Source: an uncultured Candidatus Saccharibacteria bacterium (GTDB lineage Bacteria; Patescibacteria; Saccharimonadia; Saccharimonadales; UBA6022). From it: 14,916 bases of DNA. Below the pieces are notes generated by a model. The model saw only the letters and a program-made list of their open reading frames with translations. It was not told where the DNA came from and did no database searches. Shown here piece after piece: positions 6,702 through 12,373 of the stretch; position 1 is the first letter of the stretch; every line of letters begins with the position of its first letter. Made by a program: the position numbers and the translations under genes. The DNA lies in assembly GCA_946479665.1 (NCBI GenBank), contig CAMLGO010000011.1, forward strand, positions 1-14,916, given 5' to 3'.

Positions 6702-6721
6702 TATTATAGGCGCCTATAATA
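6702..6721. promoter_or_regulatory. Perfect 20-bp palindrome carrying back-to-back -10 boxes of cca and pcm
   Basis: TATTATAGGCGCCTATAATA is its own reverse complement. It contains TATAAT on the plus strand (6715-6720, 7 bases before the pcm ATG at 6728) and TATAAT on the minus strand (6708-6703, leading into the cca leader and its GGGAGAG). The minus promoter has a modest -35, TTCATA (6732-6727), which would cover the pcm start codon. The two polymerase footprints overlap, so the promoters should exclude each other. Confidence 0.6.
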
Positions 6722-6727
6722 AGTAGT

Positions 6728-7285
6728 ATGAATAGGATCGATTATGCTATGCGAACAGTTCCTCGGATTGAATTTTTACCGCCAGGGGTAAGAATGAAGG
6801 CCAATCTTGATGTGCCGCTGCCGATTGGTTTTGGGCAAACGAATAGCCAGCCATCAACAGTTCGTCGGATGCTTACATGGCTCGATCCCAAGCCTGGAGA
6901 GAAGATCCTTGATGTCGGTTCTGGATCGGGCTGGACAACAGCGCTGCTCGCAAGCCTGGTCGGTCCAGAAGGCACTGTCCATGCTGTTGAAAAAGTACCG
7001 CAACTAGTTCGCTTTGGCGCGCGAAATTGCAAACGCGCAGGGGTACGAAATGCGCACTTTTTCAAAGCAGGCAAGGAATACGGATTATTTCATTTTGCGC
7101 CATATGATCGTATTTTAGTGAATGCGGCTGCCGAGAAGCTACCCGGTATCCTTGTAGACCAACTAAAAGCTGGCGGCCGCATGATTGTACCGGTCGGAAA
7201 TAGCATTCATGTCATAAACAAGACCGATACTACCACCTTTGAAGATACCGAGTATCCCGGCTTCATATTTGTTCCGCTGCTATAG
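6728..7285 (+). CDS. pcm: Protein-L-isoaspartate O-methyltransferase family (PCMT)
   Basis: PCMT enzymes use S-adenosylmethionine to methylate isoaspartyl residues in damaged proteins, starting their repair. The 185-residue protein shows the family's substrate-side motif LPIGFGQTNSQPSTV (31-45; the active-site Ser is in N-S-Q-P, usual I-S-Q-P). It also has SAM motif I KILDVGSGSGWTTALLA (59-75), HAVEKVPQL (motif II acidic residue), APYDRILVNAAAEKLP (motif III area) and LKAGGRMIVPVG (147-157). The N-terminus AMRTVPRIEFLPP matches the family's 'M..VPRE.FVP', so the ATG at 6728 is right although it has no Shine-Dalgarno sequence. The -10 box is 7 bases upstream, so the transcript is probably leaderless. 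A little shorter than the usual 205-215. Ends 7 bases from the convergent hsp20 stop. Confidence 0.88.
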   Translation: MNRIDYAMRTVPRIEFLPPGVRMKANLDVPLPIGFGQTNSQPSTVRRMLTWLDPKPGEKILDVGSGSGWTTALLASLVGPEGTVHAVEKVPQLVRFGARNCKRAGVRNAHFFKAGKEYGLFHFAPYDRILVNAAAEKLPGILVDQLKAGGRMIVPVGNSIHVINKTDTTTFEDTEYPGFIFVPLL

Positions 7286-7292
7286 CACGGAG

Positions 7293-7727
7293 CTACTTAT
7301 CAAGTTTTTTACTACTGCCAATAGCAATCTTTTTTGGCTCTGGAAGGGGCTCAAGCGGCACGATAACCTTCAGGATCCCATCATCGAGTCGAGCATCTAC
7401 ATTATCTGTATCGGCGCGGTCGGGCAGTTGGATGCTTCGATAGAAACTGCTGCTACTCTCACGCACAACGTACTTCTTGCTTTTATCCTCTTCTTTTTCG
7501 TGGCGTTCGGCCTGGATTGTCAGCGCATTGTCGTGTATTTGAATGTCGACGTCTTCTTGGCGGAAGTTTGGTAGATGGGCTTCGACGATGAGTTCATCTT
7601 CCCTTGTGTATACGTCCGTCGTTGGGATGTTGACATTCTTTAGCGGTGATAGCCAATCATCGCCAAAGAACTGCCTCTGAAGAGCACTGAGCTCCGCAAA
7701 GGGATTGTAACGTACGAGTTTACTCAT
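7293..7727 (-). CDS. Small heat-shock protein, Hsp20/alpha-crystallin family
   Basis: This ATP-independent chaperone holds unfolding proteins in large oligomers in the cytoplasm. Its 144 residues comprise an N-terminal arm with MSKLVRYNPFAELSALQRQF, an alpha-crystallin domain (about 35-125) with DVYTREDELIVEAHLPNF and the closing ARLDDGILKVIVPL (the family's A-x(3)-G-x-L core), and a C-terminal I-x-I anchor (IAI, about 134-136). AAGGAG lies 8 bases before the ATG. A near-consensus promoter (7824-7796) sits upstream. The leader of about 60 bases begins with an inverted repeat, so control by a repressor or by RNA structure is plausible. It diverges from a GlsB-type stress gene. Confidence 0.95.
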   Translation of the reverse strand: MSKLVRYNPFAELSALQRQFFGDDWLSPLKNVNIPTTDVYTREDELIVEAHLPNFRQEDVDIQIHDNALTIQAERHEKEEDKSKKYVVRESSSSFYRSIQLPDRADTDNVDARLDDGILKVIVPLEPLPEPKKIAIGSSKKLDK

Positions 7728-7770
7728 GACATATTCTCCTTTCGTTATATTTATTAAAGATAACGGTGGT

Positions 7771-7790
7771 GAGAAGTCATAATACTTCTC
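7771..7790. promoter_or_regulatory. Inverted repeat at the hsp20 transcription start
   Basis: GAGAAGT (7771-7777), six bases, ACTTCTC (7784-7790): perfect 7-bp arms. With the hsp20 promoter at 7824-7796 the start falls near 7789. The repeat is thus either an operator covering +1 to +20 or a hairpin at the 5' end of the hsp20 mRNA. It is not the CIRCE or HAIR element sequence. Confidence 0.55.
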
Positions 7791-7795
7791 TATTT

Positions 7796-7824
7796 ATTAT
7801 AAAAAATGCAAAATGGATATTCAA
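7796..7824 (-). promoter_or_regulatory. hsp20 promoter
   Basis: On the minus strand: TTGAAT (7824-7819), 17 bases, TATAAT (7801-7796). Good spacing and a perfect -10 box. The expected start is about 7789, giving a leader of about 62 bases. Confidence 0.65.
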
Positions 7825-7859
7825 GATTCATCGGTTGACTCGGCCTGAATGTGCACGAT

Positions 7860-7877
7860 ATGTGAGATATCTCACAT
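7860..7877. promoter_or_regulatory. CRP/FNR-type palindrome upstream of the GlsB-like gene
   Basis: ATGTGAGATATCTCACAT, a perfect 18-base palindrome that contains TGTGA-N6-TCACA, the classic CRP-family site. If the weak -10 box TATGCT (7898-7903) is used, transcription starts about 7910 and the site centre lies near -41.5, the standard class II activator position. That promoter has no good -35 box, as expected when an activator is needed. The function is inferred from the sequence. Confidence 0.6.
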
Positions 7878-7937
7878 GCATTTTGAAGATACTGGGCTAT
7901 GCTAGAAGCGTCAGCAGTAATAAGAAGGAGGTAGATG

Positions 7938-8216
7938 ATGTTACTTGATATAGTACTATGGATTCTGTTCGGAGCATTAGCCGGATGGATCGCTTCTAGG
8001 ATAATGAGAACCGACGCACAGATGGGTATGGGTGCGAATATCGTAGTTGGTATTATCGGCGCATTTATCGGTGGATTCTTAGTCCGCCTCTTTACTGGCG
8101 TTGATGTTGTGGGCTTTAGTATAGTAAGCCTTGTTGTCGCTATTGTTGGCGCCGTGGTGTTACTTGCTATTGTAAAAGCCGTCTCGGGCAACCGCCACCA
8201 TCACGTTGGTGTCTAG
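7938..8216 (+). CDS. GlsB/YeaQ/YmgE family stress-response membrane protein
   Basis: This 92-residue protein has three hydrophobic segments rich in Gly and Ala: about 3-20 (DIVLWILFGALAGWIAS), about 30-50 (GMGANIVVGIIGAFIGGFLV) and about 58-82. This is the layout of the transglycosylase-associated / GlsB family, whose members are induced by general stress; the biochemical role is unknown. The motif 'GALAGWIASRIM...GMGANIVVGIIGAFIGGFL' is diagnostic. AAGGAGGT ends 5 bases before the ATG at 7938; the ATG immediately before it (7935) is too close to that site. The tail ends in a His-rich stretch (RHHHVGV). The neighbour is divergent hsp20, another stress gene, and a TGTGA-N6-TCACA palindrome lies upstream. 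Confidence 0.9.
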   Translation: MLLDIVLWILFGALAGWIASRIMRTDAQMGMGANIVVGIIGAFIGGFLVRLFTGVDVVGFSIVSLVVAIVGAVVLLAIVKAVSGNRHHHVGV

Positions 8217-8235
8217 TAGTGTATCTTGGATGAGT

Positions 8236-8263
8236 AAATAGGGGTGAAAGCCCCTATTTTGTT
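8236..8263 (+). terminator. Rho-independent terminator after the GlsB-like gene
   Basis: AAATAGGGG (8236-8244) and CCCCTATTT (8251-8259) form the stem; a T-G pair closes a GAAA tetraloop. TTTTGTTT follows. Confidence 0.88.
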
Positions 8264-8283
8264 TGTGATTTTGCGGAACGTAC

Positions 8284-8313
8284 TTGACATACATTTCATA
8301 CCTAACATACAAT
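8284..8313 (+). promoter_or_regulatory. Promoter of the AbrB-type regulator / MFS unit
   Basis: TTGACA (8284-8289), 18 bases, TACAAT (8308-8313). The -35 is perfect and the -10 good. Transcription should start about 8320, giving a leader of about 17 bases that carries the AAGGAG at 8322-8327. Confidence 0.75.
8287..8313 (+). repeat. Three CATAC direct repeats at 9-bp steps inside the promoter
   Basis: CATAC at 8288-8292, 8297-8301 and 8306-8310, each separated by 4 bases (exact 9-bp period), filling the space between the -35 and -10 boxes. A protein bound here would block RNA polymerase. The AbrB-type protein encoded just downstream is the obvious candidate, but that is inference. Confidence 0.5.
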
Positions 8314-8336
8314 AGGATATGAAGGAGCATAGATAT

Positions 8337-8570
8337 ATGCATGATAAAAAACTATATGGTACCGCTACTGTTGGTACGAAAGGCCAGGTGGTGATTCCAT
8401 CTGAAGCGCGTGAAGCCCTGGGAATTTCCAGTGGTGACCGTCTATATGTCCTTGGTTCACAGCAAGGCAAGTGGATCGGGCTTATTCAGGAAGAGCAGCT
8501 CCGCTCGATGCTTGAGCACCTGACCGACAACATTGAGCTCTACAAAGACGTTCTCGACAACACAAAATAA
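8337..8570 (+). CDS. AbrB/MazE/SpoVT-type DNA-binding protein
   Basis: This 77-residue protein has a swapped-hairpin AbrB domain (about 6-50): YGTATVGTKGQVVIPSEARE, then ALGISSGDRLYVLG. These are the conserved 'G-x-x-T-(V/I)-(T/G)-x-K-G-Q-(V/I)-x-(I/L)-P-x-x-(I/A)-R' and 'G-(I/L)-x-x-G-D-x-(L/V)' motifs of this dimeric DNA-binding family. The C-terminal tail (about 50-77) is helical and charged. The start is the ATG at 8337, with AAGGAG 9 bases upstream; an ATG at 8319 lies before that site. No toxin gene follows, so it is probably a local transcription factor and not an antitoxin. The MFS exporter begins 20 bases downstream and is likely in the same transcript. The CATAC repeats in the promoter suggest self-control. 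Confidence 0.88.
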   Translation: MHDKKLYGTATVGTKGQVVIPSEAREALGISSGDRLYVLGSQQGKWIGLIQEEQLRSMLEHLTDNIELYKDVLDNTK

Positions 8571-8590
8571 TCATATCAAAGGAATATTGT

Positions 8591-10279
8591 ATGCATCATC
8601 ATCTTAGCCTCAAGGGCAAGCTTATTATCATGGTTTCGGTTATGGCCAGCCTTTTTTTGGTGGCGCTCGACCAGACGATTATCTCAACCGCACTTGGTAA
8701 AATCGTCGAAGATTTTCACGCCTTTTCGGCCTTAAGCTGGATCGTTACCGCCTATCTCATAACTACTACTATTACCGTGCCAATTGCCGGTAAACTTTCC
8801 GACCTCTTTGGTCGTCGGCTACTATTACTTATCGGTGTCGGTATCTTTACGGTTGCATCACTACTAAGCGGTACGAGTGGTGATGTGACGCAGCTTATTA
8901 TGTGGCGTGCCGTGCAAGGTATTGGTGGCGGTATTATTACGGCCAATGCATTTACGATTGTCGGCGACTTGTTTGCTGCTCGCGAACGCGGCAAGTGGCA
9001 AGGACTTATTGGTGCCGTATTTGGTCTTTCATCGGTCGTTGGTCCGCTATTGGGTGGATGGCTCACGGATGGCAATGGCATTTTCGGACTTACGACTGAC
9101 TGGCGTTGGACATTTTATATCAATGTTCCAATTGGTATCGCGGCCTTTGTCATCATCGCTATCTTCTGCCCAGCCTTGAAGCACTCTAATAAACCGAAGG
9201 TTGATTATATAGGGGCAGCACTGCTTGCATTCATCTTGGCAACCCTAGTCTTGGCTGTTGATAATACCGAATCGATCTTCTCCGGTCTTCTTTCGGCAAC
9301 CGGTCTTACGGTCGAGTGGCTCCGCGCAGCAATGTTTAGCTCGGTCGGAATCGCGACGGCTGCATTTATCATGGTGGAGCATAAGGCAAAGGAGCCAATC
9401 TTGCCGCTCAGGTTCTTTAAGAACCGTAACTTTGTTCTCGTGATGTCTGTCGCCATGTTATTTGGTTCTGCCTTTATGGGCTCAATCCTCTACCTGACAC
9501 AGTTTAATCAGCAAGTTTTTGGGGCGACGCCGACTGAATCTGGCTTGATGCTACTACCGATGGTCGCTGGCGTCATGGCGGCCAGCATTGGCTCGGGCCA
9601 GCTCATTTCTCGTACGGGTAAATACAAAATCTTCATGCAAGTCGGTTTTGTCATGGCGACAATTGCGATTGCCTTGCTTTCGACACTGACGCCAGAGAGC
9701 GGCTATCTCAAAGAAGCAATCGTCATGGTCTTCCTCGGCCTTGGTATGGGTGTGGCAATGCCGGTCATCAACCTTGCCGTTCAGAATGAGTTTGAGCAGA
9801 AAGAACTTGGTGTTGCAACCAGTTCGAGCCAGCTATTTCGTAGTCTTGGTTCAACGATCGGTACGGCTGTATTCGGCGCGCTACTGACAGCAGGTATCAT
9901 TTCCGGGCTTGGAAATGTGCAGCAGGATGCTTACGTTCAGACGTTGTCACGCAATCCAGAAGCGTCGCAAATTGGGAAGCTCGATGATGCCAATACGCTT
10001 CTGACGCTAAATATGCCAGATGTAAAAAATAAGATCACTGATGCAGCTGACAAGAGCATCGAAGCCTTACCTCGGCCTGTGAAAGAGAAGGCGAAAGCGC
10101 AGTTTATGGCAGACCAAAACGGCTTTGCCGATAAGGTGACACATGCCTTTAGCGATAGTCTTCGCTCCATCTTTCTAACGGCAACCGGCCTGATGATTGG
10201 TGCAACAGTACTTGTGTTCTTGATCAAAGAGCGACCACTCCGTTCGGCTAAGCCCGACGAGACTCCTGGTGAAGCATAA
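8591..10279 (+). CDS. MFS multidrug exporter, DHA2 (EmrB/QacA) family, 14 helices
   Basis: This 562-residue proton-driven exporter lies in the cytoplasmic membrane. Signatures: helix 1 with LFLVALDQTIISTAL (D27, the family's 'LD.TIVNVAL' motif), motif A GKLSDLFGRR (67-76), WRAVQGIGGG (105-114, motif B), motif C around GAVFGLSSVVGPLLGGWLTD (141-160), and WRWTFYINVPIG (171-182). Long hydrophobic helices continue to the end. The length and the extra helices after residue 200 place it in the 14-helix DHA2 group. A large exported loop (about 440-520, rich in charged residues) separates the last two helices, as in QacA/EmrB relatives. AAGGAA lies 7 bases before the ATG. It is likely cotranscribed with the AbrB-type regulator. 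Substrates cannot be read from sequence. Confidence 0.95.
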   Translation: MHHHLSLKGKLIIMVSVMASLFLVALDQTIISTALGKIVEDFHAFSALSWIVTAYLITTTITVPIAGKLSDLFGRRLLLLIGVGIFTVASLLSGTSGDVTQLIMWRAVQGIGGGIITANAFTIVGDLFAARERGKWQGLIGAVFGLSSVVGPLLGGWLTDGNGIFGLTTDWRWTFYINVPIGIAAFVIIAIFCPALKHSNKPKVDYIGAALLAFILATLVLAVDNTESIFSGLLSATGLTVEWLRAAMFSSVGIATAAFIMVEHKAKEPILPLRFFKNRNFVLVMSVAMLFGSAFMGSILYLTQFNQQVFGATPTESGLMLLPMVAGVMAASIGSGQLISRTGKYKIFMQVGFVMATIAIALLSTLTPESGYLKEAIVMVFLGLGMGVAMPVINLAVQNEFEQKELGVATSSSQLFRSLGSTIGTAVFGALLTAGIISGLGNVQQDAYVQTLSRNPEASQIGKLDDANTLLTLNMPDVKNKITDAADKSIEALPRPVKEKAKAQFMADQNGFADKVTHAFSDSLRSIFLTATGLMIGATVLVFLIKERPLRSAKPDETPGEA

Positions 10280-10289
10280 GAAAACACGT

Positions 10290-10295
10290 TATACT
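10290..10295 (+). promoter_or_regulatory. -10 box for a probably leaderless corA transcript
   Basis: TATACT ending 8 bases before the corA ATG (10304), with no Shine-Dalgarno sequence between. Transcription would start at or within 2 bases of the ATG. The -35 region is weak and lies in the end of the MFS gene. Confidence 0.5.
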
Positions 10296-10303
10296 GCTTA
10301 TGT

Positions 10304-11236
10304 ATGATTCGTTACTACGCTAAGCACTCGCTACAGGAGGACTTCCAGCTCCTCAAGACACCTCGCTACGACAACGTTTGGTTGTTCGCAACCGATGTTG
10401 ACTTGGCCGAGGTTGAGGATATGGTGCAGCACTACCAGTTTGACCACAATATCACGAGAGATGTGCTCGACAAGGATGAGCTGCCGCGTGTTGAATATAA
10501 AAACGATACCTTGTACGTATTTTTACGCACCGCGACGCGCAATAAGCGGGGCGAGGTGATCACGACGCCTCTGCTTGGCGTCGTGCAGCCAACTGTGTTT
10601 GCAACGCTTATGCCGGGCGAGGCACTCGATCCGGAAGTGATCATGCAGACCGAGCTAACGCTTGGAAGCGGTGAGACAACGATCCTGCTTCTCAATACGT
10701 TTGCTCGCGTCGTGGCTGATTATGAAAAACTCATTCACCGCACTGCTCACTACATCAAAGATACGGGTCATCGTCTGCGAACCCACGATGTGAATAACAG
10801 AGACTTTATCCGATTTGTGACAATCGAGGATAATCTCAACGAATACCAGATGAACCTCGATGGCATGCTTGCGGTCGCAAGCCGCTTGCAGGAGAACAGG
10901 CATGCACTATTCACGGCCAATGACGTTGAGGCGATCGAGGACATTATACTGTACCTGAAGCAGCTGCTCGTAGCCGTCGATAGTCATAGCCAGAGTATTA
11001 CGAGTATCCGCAATGCCTATAGTACGATCGCCAACAACACGCTCAACCTACGCATGAAGACATTGACCGTACTGACGGTGCTTATAGCGCTGCCGAATGT
11101 TTTTTATGGCATGTACGGCATGAACGTCGATCTGCCATTTCAGCATGAGCCATGGGCATATGTGACGGTCGTCGGATTTACGGCGTTGTTAATTTTATTC
11201 ATTTATCTACTTGCGAAACGGTTCAAAGTCTTCTAA
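10304..11236 (+). CDS. corA: CorA-family Mg2+/divalent cation channel
   Basis: This 310-residue protein has a large cytoplasmic N-terminal domain (about 1-245, mostly alpha helical after 130, with the long stalk helix ending near TIANNTLNLRMKTLTVLTVL). It is followed by two membrane helices (about 252-270 and 284-303). Between them is the family's selectivity loop: YGMYGMN (268-274), the invariant GMN at 272-274, then VDLPF. The C-terminus is short and basic (KRFKVF), as in CorA. CorA forms homopentamers that admit Mg2+ (also Co2+, Ni2+). No Shine-Dalgarno sequence precedes the ATG, but a TATACT does, so the mRNA is probably leaderless; read-through from the MFS gene 24 bases upstream is also possible. 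A CorC-like gene lies 1.1 kb downstream. Confidence 0.93.
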   Translation: MIRYYAKHSLQEDFQLLKTPRYDNVWLFATDVDLAEVEDMVQHYQFDHNITRDVLDKDELPRVEYKNDTLYVFLRTATRNKRGEVITTPLLGVVQPTVFATLMPGEALDPEVIMQTELTLGSGETTILLLNTFARVVADYEKLIHRTAHYIKDTGHRLRTHDVNNRDFIRFVTIEDNLNEYQMNLDGMLAVASRLQENRHALFTANDVEAIEDIILYLKQLLVAVDSHSQSITSIRNAYSTIANNTLNLRMKTLTVLTVLIALPNVFYGMYGMNVDLPFQHEPWAYVTVVGFTALLILFIYLLAKRFKVF

Positions 11237-11250
11237 TATAAGAAGCAATA

Positions 11251-11268
11251 GCGTGATGAAAATCACGC
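11251..11268. promoter_or_regulatory. GTGA-N6-TCAC inverted repeat between corA and a small-ORF promoter
   Basis: GCGTGAT, GAAA, ATCACGC: perfect 7-bp arms. Read as DNA it is a second GTGA-N6-TCAC site like the one at 7860-7877 and lies just upstream of the promoter at 11274-11302. Read as RNA it is a GAAA-capped hairpin after corA, but no T-run follows, so it is a poor terminator. Confidence 0.5.
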
Positions 11269-11273
11269 CAAAC

Positions 11274-11302
11274 TTGACGTACGTGGGACGTGCTGCTATT
11301 AT
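11274..11302 (+). promoter_or_regulatory. Promoter of a small-ORF or small-RNA transcript
   Basis: TTGACG (11274-11279), exactly 17 bases, TATTAT (11297-11302). The expected start is about 11309. There is no large gene downstream on this strand before the terminator at 11540-11574. Confidence 0.75.
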
Positions 11303-11392
11303 TATTGATGTGTCTCGCGCCAAAACACGAAAATTTTAATTTAAAGGTCGAAGCGCGTGAGGCTGTACATAGTACAAGGAGTACAATAACAC

Positions 11393-11485
11393 ATGCCAAT
11401 AGCTATCGAATTTGTGTCTACTAGGCGCAAAAAGATTGCAGTGGATGTGGTGCCTGCCGAATGGCAACTGTATATCGCACACTAG
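11393..11485 (+). CDS. Possible 30-residue small protein
   Basis: ATG to TAG, 30 residues, beginning MPIAIEFVSTRRKKIAVDVV and ending in a tryptophan-containing EWQLYIAH. AAGGAG lies 11 bases upstream. A near-consensus promoter starts the transcript about 84 bases before the ATG, and a terminator follows at 11540-11574, so the unit would be about 265 bases. It has no membrane helix and is basic in the middle (TRRKK). I do not recognise it. It may be a real small protein, or a spurious ORF in a regulatory RNA. The promoter and Shine-Dalgarno sequence favour translation; the shortness leaves doubt. Confidence 0.42.
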   Translation: MPIAIEFVSTRRKKIAVDVVPAEWQLYIAH

Positions 11486-11525
11486 AACCAATGCGGTTCA
11501 TACCGAAATCTCTCCCCGAGATTTC
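11485..11525 (+). other. Two tandem hairpins between the small ORF and the terminator
   Basis: GAACC-AATGC-GGTTC (11485-11499; it begins on the last base of the ORF's stop codon) and GAAATCTC-TCCCC-GAGATTTC (11505-11525, perfect 8-bp stem). Neither has a T-run. Together with the terminator they give the transcript a three-stem 3' end, more structure than a plain mRNA end needs. Confidence 0.55.
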
Positions 11526-11539
11526 ATCCCTCAAAAAAG

Positions 11540-11574
11540 AAACCACCCCAAGGCACCGGGGTGGTTTTAGTTTT
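11540..11574. terminator. Bidirectional rho-independent terminator
   Basis: AAACCACCCC (11540-11549) pairs with GGGGTGGTTT (11558-11567), a perfect 10-bp stem. It is followed by TTTTAGTTTT on the plus strand and, read the other way, by TTTCTTTTTT. It ends both the small transcript from 11309 and the DsbA-like gene (minus). Confidence 0.88.
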
Positions 11575-11587
11575 GCTAGCGTACTAG

Positions 11588-12289
11588 TTATTTGGTTTCT
11601 GCGGGCAATTCGATATTTTGTTTCTTCATCTCGGCCTTTAGTAGGTCTTCGAGCTTTTTGCTATCGAGGAGTACCTGGAGGTCAACAGCCTGGCCGTTTA
11701 AGAAGACGGTTGGCGTGCCGGATACCTTATCTTTTTTACCAAGCGATTGATCGAAGTTGATTTTCTGCGTTACGCTTGTGCCTGCCATGTCTGTGTTGAA
11801 CGTGTCGGCATTGAGTCCAAGTTCTTTGGCTGCATTTGTAAAGTAGTCACCGCGAAGGGTAGCAGAAAGCGTGCCCCATGCCGACTGACTTTCGAACAGT
11901 TTGTTATGCATTTCCCAATATTTACCTTGAAGGCCAGCTGCCTCAACTGCAGCCGCAGCAGCGCGAGCATTTGGATGCAGGGTAGGAAGCGGGAAGTTAC
12001 GGAAAACAAAGGCGATTTGACCTTTGTATCTTTCGGTCAGCGGCTTAATGATCGGATGTGTGCTGCCGCAGGTAGGGCACTGGAAGTCCCCGTATTCAAT
12101 AAGTACGACTTTACTGTCGGCCTTACCGAACACGTGGTCGGCGATATTGCCCGATTGCTCACTTGCCTTTTGGATAGTATTTGTATTAATTGTACTGACG
12201 TCTATTTTGCCTCGTCCAGATACGACGACGAGCGCCCCCAGTAGACCAGCGGCCACGACTGCAAAGATGATCCATGCTTTTTTGCTCAC
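11588..12289 (-). CDS. Membrane-anchored DsbA/BdbD-like thiol oxidoreductase
   Basis: This 233-residue protein has one N-terminal membrane helix (about 6-24, after MSKKAW) and an exported thioredoxin-fold domain of the DsbA/DSBA-like type. Seen: VVLIEYGDFQCPTCGSTHPI, with the redox pair CPTC at 71-74; FVFRNFPLPTLHPNA; an all-helical insert (about 105-180); and SGTPTVFLNG with the cis-proline at 193. Such proteins oxidise cysteines of exported proteins; a partner (DsbB/VKOR) is not in the window. The start is GTG at 12289, with AAGGAG 7 bases upstream. It ends just before the terminator at 11540-11574. It diverges from the CorC-like gene, with 84 bases between the two starts. Confidence 0.92.
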   Translation of the reverse strand: MSKKAWIIFAVVAAGLLGALVVVSGRGKIDVSTINTNTIQKASEQSGNIADHVFGKADSKVVLIEYGDFQCPTCGSTHPIIKPLTERYKGQIAFVFRNFPLPTLHPNARAAAAAVEAAGLQGKYWEMHNKLFESQSAWGTLSATLRGDYFTNAAKELGLNADTFNTDMAGTSVTQKINFDQSLGKKDKVSGTPTVFLNGQAVDLQVLLDSKKLEDLLKAEMKKQNIELPAETK

Positions 12290-12308
12290 TAAAAAACTCC
12301 TTATGATT

Positions 12309-12364
12309 ACTATATTAAGTGTAGTAGAAAGTGTGTGTTGTCACAAGCCGACATGGGGTACAAT
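12309..12364. promoter_or_regulatory. Divergent promoters of the DsbA-like and CorC-like genes
   Basis: On the minus strand TATAGT (12314-12309) precedes AAGGAG and the GTG at 12289. On the plus strand TACAAT (12359-12364) ends 9 bases before the ATG at 12374, with a TTGTCA at 12338-12343 (short 15-base spacer). Both -35 regions are imperfect and crowd the same 84 bases. Confidence 0.5.
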
Positions 12365-12373
12365 GGGGAAAGA

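Noticed and set aside
7728..7937. CIRCE or HAIR heat-shock operator near hsp20
   Set aside because: Neither TTAGCACTC-N9-GAGTGCTAA nor CTTGAGT-N7-ACTCAAG is present; the repeats found are different sequences.
8319..8336. Upstream ATG for the AbrB-type gene
   Set aside because: It precedes the AAGGAG at 8322-8327 and falls about at the predicted transcription start. The ATG at 8337 has correct spacing, and the AbrB domain begins after it.
11461..11760. Plus-strand 99-codon ORF across the hairpins and the DsbA-like gene
   Set aside because: It runs through a strong terminator, has no ribosome site and is antisense to a well-supported gene.
11747..12244. 165-codon plus-strand ORF inside the DsbA-like gene
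   Set aside because: It is a mirror frame of a gene with CPTC and cis-Pro motifs; there is no recognisable domain and no ribosome site.
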